Of a stretch of 37,278 nucleotides of DNA, positions 9,376 to 17,106 are shown in pieces. The DNA comes from Candidatus Uhrbacteria bacterium (GTDB lineage: Bacteria > Patescibacteriota > Patescibacteriia > UBA9934 > GWF2-40-263). How positions within the stretch are numbered: position 1 is the first letter of the stretch; each line of letters begins with the position of its first letter. The DNA is taken from assembly GCA_016235605.1 (NCBI GenBank), contig JACRJW010000002.1:1-37278 (forward strand), read 5' to 3'. The notes beneath the pieces are model-generated. The model was not told where the DNA came from and did not search any database. It saw nothing but the letters and a program-made list of their open reading frames with translations. Made by a program: the position numbers and the translations under genes.

Positions 9376-9424
9376 ATACCTGTAGTGAGCCTGCCTGTGG
9401 TGAGCTCAGTCGAACCATCGAACT

Positions 9425-9802
9425 ATGAAACTGCATCATTGGATCGTCCTTCTCATTGCTCTTGTGGTTGTGGGCGGCTTGGTCCTGTGGCCAAAATTCC
9501 AAAGTAAAGACGTCTACACGGATGAACTCACGGGCACGTGGCGGGCGGAAGGGACAAGCGAAAATGATTATCAGTGGTGGATGGAGTACACGTTTGAAGA
9601 CCACGACTACACGCTTGCCACGGATTCCTACTACAAAGAAAAAGGGACGTACCTGATTACCGAACGGTTCCTCGACGGGTCCATGACCGTGAAAAAAACC
9701 TTTAGCGATGGGAGCAAGGAATATGAAATCGTGGTCGTGACGACCGATGATCCTGATGTGATTCAGCTTGATGGGGCCATCCTGAATCGTGTCAAAAAAT
9801 AA
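9425..9802 (+). CDS. Membrane-anchored/secreted hypothetical protein
   Basis: MKLHHWIVLLIALVVVGGLVLWP signal/TM then a small soluble domain. Confidence 0.65.
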   Translation: MKLHHWIVLLIALVVVGGLVLWPKFQSKDVYTDELTGTWRAEGTSENDYQWWMEYTFEDHDYTLATDSYYKEKGTYLITERFLDGSMTVKKTFSDGSKEYEIVVVTTDDPDVIQLDGAILNRVKK

Positions 9803-9805
9803 TCA

Positions 9806-9844
9806 AAAATCCCACCCTGAGCGTATCGAGGGACGGGATTTTTT
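9806..9844. terminator. Bidirectional intrinsic terminator between convergent genes
   Basis: AAAAATCCCaccctgagcgtatcgagggacGGGATTTTTT. Confidence 0.65.
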
Positions 9845-9848
9845 GTTC

Positions 9849-10250
9849 TTACTTGATCGTGGCTTTGGCTCCCGCTTCTTCCAATTGCTTCTTGATCGTC
9901 TCAGCGGCTGCCTTGTCGACGCCTTCTTTGACGATCTTTGGAGCGCCGTCCACCAAGTCCTTTGCCTCTTTCAGGCCAAGACCCGTGATCGCCCGCACCG
10001 CTTTGATGGCGTTAATCTTGTTCTCTCCGGCGGCCGTCAGCTCCACATCGAAGCTGGTCTTTTCTTCTGCGGCGGCAGCGCCAGCGGCAGGACCGGCAGC
10101 CATCATCATGGCAGGAGCGGCAGCGCTCACACCAAATTTCTTTTCGAGCACTTTGACGAGTTCTGCCAAATCGAGCACAGACATTTTTTCAATCGTGGAG
10201 ACGAGGTCCTGGAACTTGGCTGGAACCTCGATGGGTGTTTCATCGGACAT
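9849..10250 (-). CDS. rplL: 50S ribosomal protein L7/L12
   Basis: ...[72 protein letters not shown], with Ala/Gly-rich hinge. Confidence 0.98.
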   Translation of the reverse strand: MSDETPIEVPAKFQDLVSTIEKMSVLDLAELVKVLEKKFGVSAAAPAMMMAAGPAAGAAAAEEKTSFDVELTAAGENKINAIKAVRAITGLGLKEAKDLVDGAPKIVKEGVDKAAAETIKKQLEEAGAKATIK

Positions 10251-10307
10251 AGGTTGTAGGTGTTAGGGAATAGGGATTAGGTTGTAGGTGGTTAGGTGGC
10301 TAGGTTT
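10250..10307. repeat. Heptamer-periodic TAGGNNN tract between rplL and rplJ
   Basis: TAGGTTG|TAGGTGT|TAGGGAA|TAGGGAT|TAGGTTG|TAGGTGG|(T)TAGGTGG|CTAGGTT. Confidence 0.85.
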
Positions 10308-10821
10308 TAGCCGTCTTCATCGCGTTGAGAACGTAGACCAATGAGCGGAGGTTTCCGGCAAGGACATTGACGAACCCAGAAATGGGTGCGTTGAGAGAAC
10401 CGACGAGCTTGCCAAGAAGCTCTTCGTGGCTCGGCAAAGTTGCGAGTTGCTTGAGTATCTCGGATCCCACGAAGGCCCCTTCGAGGATGCCGCCGATGAT
10501 CTTCACTCCTTCGCGATCTTTTGTGAACGCGGCCATGAGCTTTGAAGGGGCGATCTCGTCTTTGTAACCAAGCGTGGTGAGGATACTGCCGACAAGATCT
10601 TTCTCCGGAACCGCGAGACCGTTTTTCTCAAGGGCTCGCGTGAGCAGGGTCTTCTTGGCAACGACCAGTTCGACACCTTCTGCGCGGCCTTTTTGTCGCA
10701 GGGCATTGGCGTCGTCCATGGTGTAACCAGAGACGGACGTGAACACCGCAGACTTAATGCGCGAGAGTTTATCTGTGAGCTCCGTAAGGATTTCCTCTTT
10801 CTGTGCACGTGTTTTGGGCAT
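10300..10821 (-). CDS. rplJ: 50S ribosomal protein L10
   Basis: MPKTRAQKEEILTELTDKLSRIKSAVFTSVSGYTMDDANALRQKGRAEGVELVVAKKTLLTRALEK...; adjacent to rplL. Confidence 0.96.
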   Translation of the reverse strand: MPKTRAQKEEILTELTDKLSRIKSAVFTSVSGYTMDDANALRQKGRAEGVELVVAKKTLLTRALEKNGLAVPEKDLVGSILTTLGYKDEIAPSKLMAAFTKDREGVKIIGGILEGAFVGSEILKQLATLPSHEELLGKLVGSLNAPISGFVNVLAGNLRSLVYVLNAMKTAKT

Positions 10822-10880
10822 AGTTGTTCGACCTTTAGGTAATAAAAACTGCTGACTTGCGCCGCAGTAGAAAAAAGGCC

Positions 10881-10950
10881 GAAACCTTTCACCTCGACGA
10901 GACTTATGGCCTAAGCCAACTCGTTGTCTACGGCAAATCTTCAGTTCGAT
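10881..10950 (-). promoter_or_regulatory. Ribosomal protein L10 leader-like RNA
   Basis: Minus strand ...UUGCCGUAGACAACGAGUUGGCUUAGGCCAUAAGUCUCGUCGAGGU..., upstream of rplJ; matches the recalled 'CGUAGAC...CGAGGU' L10-leader core. Confidence 0.75.
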
Positions 10951-10953
10951 GAA

Positions 10954-10982
10954 AGGATACTAAATGGCTGGTTTTCTGTCAA
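10954..10982 (-). promoter_or_regulatory. Sigma70-like promoter for rplJ-rplL
   Basis: Minus strand TTGACA (10982-10977), 17-nt spacer, TATCCT (10959-10954). Confidence 0.65.
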
Positions 10983-10987
10983 TGTGC

Positions 10988-11083
10988 CTGGATTGGGGTC
11001 AGGTCGGGCTACGGGCTTTTTTTGAATGCGGACATTTTTTCGTATATACGAACTTTCGTCCGCACAAAAGAAAACGGCCGCTC
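10988..11083. repeat. Intergenic module R1, repeated at 12066-12159
   Basis: CTGGATTGGGGTCAGGTCGGGCTACGGGCTTTTT...TTTTCGTATATACGAACTTTCGTCCGCACAAAAGAAAACGGCCGCTCG; near-identical to R2 apart from a short variable stretch. Confidence 0.88.
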
Positions 11084-11100
11084 GTGGGAGCTGCCGTCCG
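11067..11100 (-). terminator. Intrinsic terminator of the PP2C gene
   Basis: Minus strand GACGGCAGCTCccacGAGCGGCCGTTTTCTTTT. Confidence 0.65.
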
Positions 11101-11103
11101 CGG

Positions 11104-11979
11104 TCAGGAAATGACCCGAAAGTAGATGATCGTCACGTCGTCGGCAACAGAAGCCAGACGCGAACGGGTATTTTCAGCAACCTCCAAAAGCGAGATGGCG
11201 AGCCACTGGTCACGGAAGTATTTGAATACTCGCTCGACGTACCGATTCCCTCCATCAGAGCACAGGGCAAACACGGTCCACTTTGGCACGGTGGAAATTT
11301 CAAACGTCCTCACCTCCGGCTCATGCACCACGGCCGGCTGATACTCCCAGTCGCCGAACACGCGCGTGGGGATCAGGCCCCCACACCATCCTCGCGCTGT
11401 GTGTCGGAACAACCTCGGCGAGGACAACGTCCACCGATCTACCCAGGGTGGAAGGACCGCGAATTTCTGTTCATCGATGAGAGGTTGCAGGCGTGTACGC
11501 TCCTTCAGATCACAACCATTGTGATCGCGTGTCAGCTGTGTGAAGCCTGTGGGATCGTCATCTGCGACATAGAGTCGACAATCCCCTGTTTGCGCCAGGA
11601 CGACCTGCCCTTCCAGGACCGTCAGGCAACTTGCCACAGCGCCTACGTCCAAGTATGCGAACAGGTGTCTACGCTCTGCGAGCGGACGAAACTGTGCGTC
11701 TACCCCCTGCGCCACCGCGTCGAAAATCTTGGGAAAAAATGTAGGATCGGGAAACTTCGCGAACTGTTCGCGAAGGCCTCCTGCGACCGCCTGGGCAAAC
11801 CGAGCCACCGTGACAGACTTCTGATGGCTGCGACCTTGCTCGTCTACCTCACTGCCATGCCCATCAGCGATCGCCGCGAAGAACGGTCTGCCACCTCCCG
11901 CTTGCTCGATCGCGTAGGCGTCTTCCGTCGGCCCGCCCCTCACAAAAGGAGCGCAGACCACGATGTATTCGACCTTCAT
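11104..11979 (-). CDS. PP2C-family serine/threonine phosphatase-like protein
   Basis: FFAAIADGHGSEVDEQG (DGHG motif), ...VVLAQTGDCRLYVAD..., ...FALCSDGGNRYV..., ...VADDVTIIYFRV. Strong SD (GAAGGAGT) before ATG. Confidence 0.85.
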   Translation of the reverse strand: MKVEYIVVCAPFVRGGPTEDAYAIEQAGGGRPFFAAIADGHGSEVDEQGRSHQKSVTVARFAQAVAGGLREQFAKFPDPTFFPKIFDAVAQGVDAQFRPLAERRHLFAYLDVGAVASCLTVLEGQVVLAQTGDCRLYVADDDPTGFTQLTRDHNGCDLKERTRLQPLIDEQKFAVLPPWVDRWTLSSPRLFRHTARGWCGGLIPTRVFGDWEYQPAVVHEPEVRTFEISTVPKWTVFALCSDGGNRYVERVFKYFRDQWLAISLLEVAENTRSRLASVADDVTIIYFRVIS

Positions 11980-12065
11980 GGTTCACTCCTTCTATGACGA
12001 AACATAGTCCCGTTGATTCAGGACCTGACATTGTTCTCTCTTCTCGTCTTTTTGTCAAAATACGT

Positions 12066-12159
12066 CTGGATTGGGGTCAGGTCGGGTTATGGGCTTTTTA
12101 TTGCGAGAGATTTTCGTATATACGAACTTTCGTCCGCACAAAAGAAAACAGCCGCTCGG
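12066..12159. repeat. Intergenic module R2, repeat of R1
   Basis: CTGGATTGGGGTCAGGTCGGGTTATGGGCTTTTT...TTTTCGTATATACGAACTTTCGTCCGCACAAAAGAAAACAGCCGCTCG. Confidence 0.88.
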
Positions 12160-12171
12160 AGGAGACGGCTG
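12144..12171 (-). terminator. Intrinsic terminator of the pyrH-like gene, within R2
   Basis: Minus strand CAGCCGTCTCctCCGAGCGGCTGTTTTCTTTT. Confidence 0.6.
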
Positions 12172-12203
12172 ATTCTTCAACCGCAAAGAGCGCGGGAGCG
12201 CTC

Positions 12204-12914
12204 TTAACAATTGATCACCGTCCCCACGAATCGTTCGCCCTCGAGCAGTCCATCGAGGTTTGAAATATTTTTTCCATTCAAAATCGCCACAGAAATTTTA
12301 GAGTGATGCGCCAGGCGCGAGGCCACCGGGTCAAACGGGACGTTCATCCCTGGATCCCACTCGTTCCCTACCATCTTGCGAAACTCTTTCCAGGTGATGT
12401 TGCAGATGACTTCTGCGTCTTTGTGCTTGCGAGGGTCTTTGTTGTAGACGTAATCGATGTTGGAAAGGTTCACAACGAGTTTGCTCTTGAGGCGTTTGGC
12501 CAAACGCGTGGCTACGTAATCGGTCGACCATCCAGGTTTCCATCCAGCCGCGACAAGCACAGGCTTGGTCCAGTGATGAAACGATCCGGTTGGATCCTTA
12601 ATCATGACGGGATGCGCCACGTCGCGCAACACGGTACGCACCAAATGTCCGTTCAAACGCGTCGAGTGGATGCCGAGCCAGTCAAGGTCGTCGCGTGTGA
12701 GTTTGCCAACGTCTCGAGCAGCTTCTTGATAGTGACGCGCAGTGCCTCCGCCGCCCACAACGACCACGAAACGCCAACCGAGTTTGACGTGCTTGTGGAT
12801 CAACTCCCGAAAATCTTTCAGAAACGCGACATCAATGTTGCCATTGGGGACGACGAGTGAACCGCCGACAGAAATGACCAGCGTCGAAGGTTTGAGAGAG
12901 TTGGAGTGGGTCAT
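12204..12914 (-). CDS. pyrH: UMP kinase (archaeal-like amino acid kinase family)
   Basis: TLVISVGGSLVVPNGNID..VVVVGGGGTARHY...GWSTDYVATRLAKRL..LVVNLSNIDYVYNKDPRKHKDAE. Confidence 0.85.
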   Translation of the reverse strand: MTHSNSLKPSTLVISVGGSLVVPNGNIDVAFLKDFRELIHKHVKLGWRFVVVVGGGGTARHYQEAARDVGKLTRDDLDWLGIHSTRLNGHLVRTVLRDVAHPVMIKDPTGSFHHWTKPVLVAAGWKPGWSTDYVATRLAKRLKSKLVVNLSNIDYVYNKDPRKHKDAEVICNITWKEFRKMVGNEWDPGMNVPFDPVASRLAHHSKISVAILNGKNISNLDGLLEGERFVGTVINC

Positions 12915-12937
12915 AGAAAAAATCGCCGAATGGCGAT

Positions 12938-13291
12938 TTAGGATTCCTTCGCTTGTTTAATAATCCAGTTGGTTGTCAGAGAAATGATCCAGAGCAAGAG
13001 GGCTGCCAAAAGGGCGGGAGTGAATCCTTCCACGACAAAACCTTTGACGATCGTGGAGACAAGCCAAATCATGAACGCGTTCACGACAAAGGTGAACAGA
13101 CCGAGTGTGAGGATCGTAATGGGGAGCGTGAGGATAAAAAAGAGCGGACGGATGAGAGCGTTCACGAGTCCCAAGACAAGGGAGGCAATGAGCGCACTGT
13201 AGAATGTATCTACGCCGAATCCCGGGACGACGTTGGCGACCAAGAGGAGTGCAAGGGCGTTGATGATCCATCGGAATAAAAGATACGACAT
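12938..13291 (-). CDS. Phage holin family 4 / YvlD-like membrane protein
   Basis: MSYLLFRWIINALALLLVANVVPGFGVDTFYSALIASLVLGLVNALIRPLFFILTLPITILTLGLFTFVVNAFMIWLV. Start 13291. Confidence 0.85.
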   Translation of the reverse strand: MSYLLFRWIINALALLLVANVVPGFGVDTFYSALIASLVLGLVNALIRPLFFILTLPITILTLGLFTFVVNAFMIWLVSTIVKGFVVEGFTPALLAALLLWIISLTTNWIIKQAKES

Positions 13292-13292
13292 A

Positions 13293-13499
13293 TTATTCTG
13301 AAAATTTCTTTTTAATCTCCTCGACGTTGTTTTCAACTTCGGAAAGTTTTTTCTTGAGCTCACTGGCGAGTTCCAAGCCGCGCTCAAATTGTTTCAACCC
13401 AAGATCCAGATCGAGCTGGTCTTGAGAATCAAACCACTGTGTGATTTTTTCAAGTTCCTCAAACGCCTTGGCAAAGTTGATGGGTGATTTTTTTGTCAT
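13293..13499 (-). CDS. xseB: Exodeoxyribonuclease VII small subunit
   Basis: FAKAFEELEKITQWFDSQDQLDLDLGLKQFERGLELASELKKKLSEVENNVEEI; adjacent to xseA. Confidence 0.92.
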   Translation of the reverse strand: MTKKSPINFAKAFEELEKITQWFDSQDQLDLDLGLKQFERGLELASELKKKLSEVENNVEEIKKKFSE

Positions 13500-14692
13500 A
13501 CAAGCCTTTGTTGACCCTTCCCGCTGACGTGAGAAACTCTCGCATCGGCCGAACCTGCGGCAAATTGTACCTGAATCTCGGCTCCCACCTCAAGAGTCGA
13601 GACGTCTGTCAATACACGACCGAGGGTCCGAACGATACTGTACCCACGAGCAAGAACACGCTTGGGATTCAACTCTTTGAGAACGCGCTCGTGAGATCCA
13701 AGGCGATCTTTCAGTCGAGAAAACCACAAACTCGTTGTTGACGCGAGAGCTTCAGATAACCGTACAAGACGATCTTTTTGGCGCTCCAAAATAAAACGGA
13801 TGCGATGCGTTGCCTCATCGATCACTTGGCTACGCTCACGAATGGCGTCTTCCATCCGTGCCACGAGGTGATCTTGAAGCGTTTCGATTTCATAACGCAC
13901 CTCGTCGCGTGATGGCGCCACGCGCTCGGCGGCGTTGCTTGGCGTCGATGCACGGACATCGGCCACGAAATCTGCGAGCGACTCATCACGCTCATGGCCC
14001 ACAGCACAGACAACGGGAATGGTTGAGGCGTAGATGGCACGCGCGATCGCCTCGTCGTTGAACGCATGGAGATCTTCAAGCCCTCCACCGCCACGAGTGA
14101 GAACAATCACGTCGGGGCGCTCTCTCAAAGCATTCAGATCGTCAAACGCACTCACGATCTCTGAAACGGCTTCACGACCCTGGACGTGGACGTGACAAAA
14201 CAAAATCTGAACACCACTCCAACGGTTATTCAAAATGCGCAAAAAGTCACCATACGCCGCGGCGTCTCGTGAAGTGATGAGGCCGATGCGCTCTGGGAAT
14301 CTTGGCAGTGGTCGCTTGCGCGAGGCATCAAACAATCCCTCGCTCTCCAGTTTTTTCTTGAGGAGCTCGTAGGTACGTTTGAGCGCGCCTTCTCCCACTG
14401 GCTCGACGTCTGTCACATTCAACTTGAACGTCCCGAAACGCTCGTAGATTTTCGGGGCGCCTTTGACTTGCACACGCATCCCGTCTTCGATCGCGGTCTT
14501 CAACTGCCAGGTGGTCATGAAACATTTGAGCAGAGCTTGATCTTTCTCATCCTTCAAATCAAAGCTGACCCACTTCCCTTGTGACACCTTGTAATCAGAC
14601 ACCTCGCCCTCGATCACAAAATCCGTCGGGATCTGCCCGAGGGAAACATTTACGAGTTCAAGATACTGGGAGACGGAAAGAGATTGAGACAT
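13496..14692 (-). CDS. xseA: Exodeoxyribonuclease VII large subunit
   Basis: LSVSQYLELVNVSL...FVIEGEVSDYKVSQGKWVSFDLKDEKDQALLKCFM...RIGLITSRDAAAYGDFLRIL...VIVLTRGGGGLEDLHAFNDEAIARAIYASTIPVVCAVGHERDESLADFVADVRASTPSNAAE. Confidence 0.97.
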   Translation of the reverse strand: MSQSLSVSQYLELVNVSLGQIPTDFVIEGEVSDYKVSQGKWVSFDLKDEKDQALLKCFMTTWQLKTAIEDGMRVQVKGAPKIYERFGTFKLNVTDVEPVGEGALKRTYELLKKKLESEGLFDASRKRPLPRFPERIGLITSRDAAAYGDFLRILNNRWSGVQILFCHVHVQGREAVSEIVSAFDDLNALRERPDVIVLTRGGGGLEDLHAFNDEAIARAIYASTIPVVCAVGHERDESLADFVADVRASTPSNAAERVAPSRDEVRYEIETLQDHLVARMEDAIRERSQVIDEATHRIRFILERQKDRLVRLSEALASTTSLWFSRLKDRLGSHERVLKELNPKRVLARGYSIVRTLGRVLTDVSTLEVGAEIQVQFAAGSADARVSHVSGKGQQRLV

Positions 14693-14818
14693 AGGCCTCT
14701 GAAAAACTTGATGAGATTGCGATGCACGGGGAAGCCAGCCGCCGAGGCGTAGCGATAGCTACGTTGAGGTGGTGGCGGGGCCCCGCAAGTCGCAAGATCG
14801 CAAGTTTTGCAGAGGCCT
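14693..14818 (+). repeat. Long imperfect hairpin element, family 2 copy 2
   Basis: AGGCCTCTG.AAAACTTG/CAAGTTTT.CAGAGGCCT, TTGCGA/TCGCAA, CGGGG/CCCCG, GCC(A)GCCGCC/GGTGGTGGC, CGTAGC/GCTACG. Exactly fills the gap between xseA start and the next stop codon. Confidence 0.75.
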
Positions 14819-15288
14819 CATGTACCGAAGAATACAGGTTGATAATACTGCACGAGCAGCCAAAGACTCACGCCAAGAATCAAGTGTGACACGATCGTCT
14901 CGACCCAGACATGCTTCCCTTCTTTGAGTCCAAATGCTCCAAGGCCGAGCGCTGGGTACACAACGAGGTTCGCCACGATCCAGCTCAGAACTGCGTACAC
15001 AAGCAGCGACAAAAACGTGTACGGCGCGTGAGTGACAAACAACCAGCCGCGCTCGACAAACGTCACATAAATAATCCCAAACAGAAACCCGACGATGATG
15101 TGCAGAAGCAGGCCGATCAAAAAGACCTCGTGCTTATGACGAATCTTGAATCCAAAAATCGTCTTCACGTCAATGACGAGCGGCGCCTCTGGCATCGGAC
15201 CTTTTTGTGTGACCTCAAGCAAAATCGCCGGAATCGCAAACGCGAACGCGACAAGTCCTCCCAATGATCCACCGAGTAGGTAGTTCAT
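14818..15288 (-). CDS. Conserved membrane protein
   Basis: MNYLLGGSLGGLVAFAFAIPAILLEV... four or so TM segments, no recognised family. Confidence 0.65.
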   Translation of the reverse strand: MNYLLGGSLGGLVAFAFAIPAILLEVTQKGPMPEAPLVIDVKTIFGFKIRHKHEVFLIGLLLHIIVGFLFGIIYVTFVERGWLFVTHAPYTFLSLLVYAVLSWIVANLVVYPALGLGAFGLKEGKHVWVETIVSHLILGVSLWLLVQYYQPVFFGT

Positions 15289-15299
15289 AGACGAAAAAT

Positions 15300-15572
15300 T
15301 TACGAGACAGTAATCTTCAACCTTGTATCAAGCGCATCTGCAACCTTATAAAGAAAACTAATCGTCGGGTTGTAGCTGCCCGATTCGAAACGAGAGATGG
15401 CCGACTGTTTCGTACCAACACGCTGTGCAAGATCATTTTGAGACAAACCGTTCTTCAGTCGTCTCTCGATCAATTTTTCAATAACCAGAAACTCAGGCCC
15501 AAGTTCATCGTAGGCCTTCTTGATTTCTTTGTTTTTTAACAGTTCGGATTTAAATACTTTGTAAGATTTCAT
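15300..15572 (-). CDS. XRE-family antitoxin (HigA-like)
   Basis: ERRLKNGLSQNDLAQRVGTKQSAISRFESGSYNPTISFLYKVADALDTRLKI HTH; downstream of RelE/HigB-like toxin. Start at 15572. Confidence 0.88.
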   Translation of the reverse strand: MKSYKVFKSELLKNKEIKKAYDELGPEFLVIEKLIERRLKNGLSQNDLAQRVGTKQSAISRFESGSYNPTISFLYKVADALDTRLKITVS

Positions 15573-15594
15573 ATAATGAAATATAACGGATATG

Positions 15595-15909
15595 TTATCC
15601 TTCGTCAAGCAGTTTCTTTTTGCTCAACGCAACGCTTAATTCTCTTTCTGGAATTTTTTGAGACTTTTTGACAAAGCCATGAACGAGAATAGCTCCGTGG
15701 CTATGGAACGCGTAGAGGATCCGCACCTCCTGCACCCCACGAATACGCAGCTCAAAAAGTCCACCCATGAGTGGTTTACTGTGCGGCATTCCAAGTGTAT
15801 GACCAAATTTCGTAAGTAAGTCTATCGTACGCAAAACCTTTGCAATCGTCGACTGATCAAGTGAGGAAATAAACTTTTCTATTTTCTTGTCGAAAAAATG
15901 AATCTCCAT
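15595..15909 (-). CDS. RelE/HigB-like (phage Gp49-like) toxin
   Basis: MEIHFFDKKIEKFISSLDQSTIAKVLRTIDLL...MPHSKPLMGGLFELRIRGVQEVRILYAFHSHGAILVHGFVKKSQKIPERELSVAL. Confidence 0.9.
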   Translation of the reverse strand: MEIHFFDKKIEKFISSLDQSTIAKVLRTIDLLTKFGHTLGMPHSKPLMGGLFELRIRGVQEVRILYAFHSHGAILVHGFVKKSQKIPERELSVALSKKKLLDEG

Positions 15910-15925
15910 AATGAGGAAATTTCTT

Positions 15926-16789
15926 TTACGGACTCAGTACGATGACCACTTTCCTCCCCTGTGTAATCTCACCTCCGTTGTTCCAATCGTGCATCGCATT
16001 CATGAGCGTGTCAAAGTCGTAGAGGTACGCCTCACCGCGATAGGTACCTGGATCGTTCACGATAAACTGATCGTCCTGTGTAAACCCACGGATGACGAGC
16101 ATATGATAGACAGGGCCAGGAGCAGTGAAATAGGGATTGTGAAGTTCACGCCCAGCAGCCGGGACGATCACGGGGTGACCGAGTGCGAGTTGTGCCTTGA
16201 TGTCGTCGATCGTTGGGTCAATGATGAGCTGTGTCGTATAGCCAAACATGAGCTCGGCAAACGTGGCGACTTGTTCGGCGGTCGTGTCCTCGTAAAAACC
16301 AAACAGTTCTTTTTCAAACGCGACGATCTGAAGGATATCTGTGTCTGCTTGATCGGCATTGATCAGTCCCTCAGGTGAGCCTTGATAAAACTGCTGCACC
16401 ATGTAGACACTCGCCTCCTCGCAGGCTTCTTGATACGGCACGTCCCAGTTCCCCTGCGGAGCCTGGGGCGTGAACGGGACGGCGAGGTTGACGGCGGTGA
16501 GTTGCGTTTCGTCGGTTGTGTCTTCATTGACTGATAGGTCGGCTGGGACGGATGAATCTGATGGGATTTCTTCGATTGCTTCTTCTGTTGATTCATCCAC
16601 CTCGTCTACCTTTTCCACCTGATCCACCTCATCCACCTTCCCCACCTCTTCGTATCCCACCGCCTCGGGCAACACTGGCGCCGTCACTTCCCGATACCAC
16701 TGCATCACATCCACACGCTGGGTATACAACGCAGCGCCAAAAGCGATCAAGAGAATGATGGCTGTAACAAACAGTCGAATCGTTTTCAT
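15926..16789 (-). CDS. Membrane-anchored C39-family-like peptidase
   Basis: N-terminal TM, acidic VDEV repeat linker, then VPFTPQAPQGNWDVPYQEACEEASVYMVQQFY...HPVIVPAAGRELHNPYFTAPGPVYHMLVIRGF...FIVNDPGTYRGEAYLYDF. Confidence 0.87.
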   Translation of the reverse strand: MKTIRLFVTAIILLIAFGAALYTQRVDVMQWYREVTAPVLPEAVGYEEVGKVDEVDQVEKVDEVDESTEEAIEEIPSDSSVPADLSVNEDTTDETQLTAVNLAVPFTPQAPQGNWDVPYQEACEEASVYMVQQFYQGSPEGLINADQADTDILQIVAFEKELFGFYEDTTAEQVATFAELMFGYTTQLIIDPTIDDIKAQLALGHPVIVPAAGRELHNPYFTAPGPVYHMLVIRGFTQDDQFIVNDPGTYRGEAYLYDFDTLMNAMHDWNNGGEITQGRKVVIVLSP

Positions 16790-17106
16790 AGACAGACGCC
16801 GACGTCATCAACAACATCGCTACAGAGCAAGCCTGCGGGGCACTGGGAATCCGAAGTACACTCACAATACTCCACACAGACTTCAATGCACGGGGCGTCT
16901 GGCGTGGTACGACAGGCAGAGCCGCAGGAGTTCCATGTGCCGCCGGAAGCCGTACAAGAATCTTCTGTGAGAACCTCACGCGTGCCATCCTGTGGACGGA
17001 CAGACGTGTCCTTGTCGCGTCCGAAATCTTTCGATGCACTCAAGATGACAGCGACGATAAGCACGAGAACAACAAGAAGTCCAAAAATGTAAAAAAACTT
17101 TTTCAT
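16786..17106 (-). CDS. Small cysteine-rich exported protein
   Basis: N-terminal TM then CTASGGTWNSCGSACRTTPDAPCIEVCVEYCECTSDSQCPAGLLCSDVVDDVGVCL; overlaps the C39 gene start by 4 nt. Confidence 0.75.
   Translation of the reverse strand: MKKFFYIFGLLVVLVLIVAVILSASKDFGRDKDTSVRPQDGTREVLTEDSCTASGGTWNSCGSACRTTPDAPCIEVCVEYCECTSDSQCPAGLLCSDVVDDVGVCL

Noticed and set aside
9376-9424. Regulatory element before the 125-aa gene
   Set aside because: CCTGTAGTGAGCCTGCCTGTGGTGAGCTCAGTCGAACC looks like a degenerate common intergenic repeat of the CTCAGTCGAA type, not a specific site.
11026-11997. 323-aa plus-strand ORF opposite the PP2C gene
   Set aside because: The antisense PP2C ORF has family motifs and a strong SD; the plus ORF has neither.
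15583-15598. ATAACGGATATGTTAT as toxin-antitoxin operator
   Set aside because: It lies between toxin and antitoxin genes rather than before the operon, so an autoregulatory operator is not well supported.
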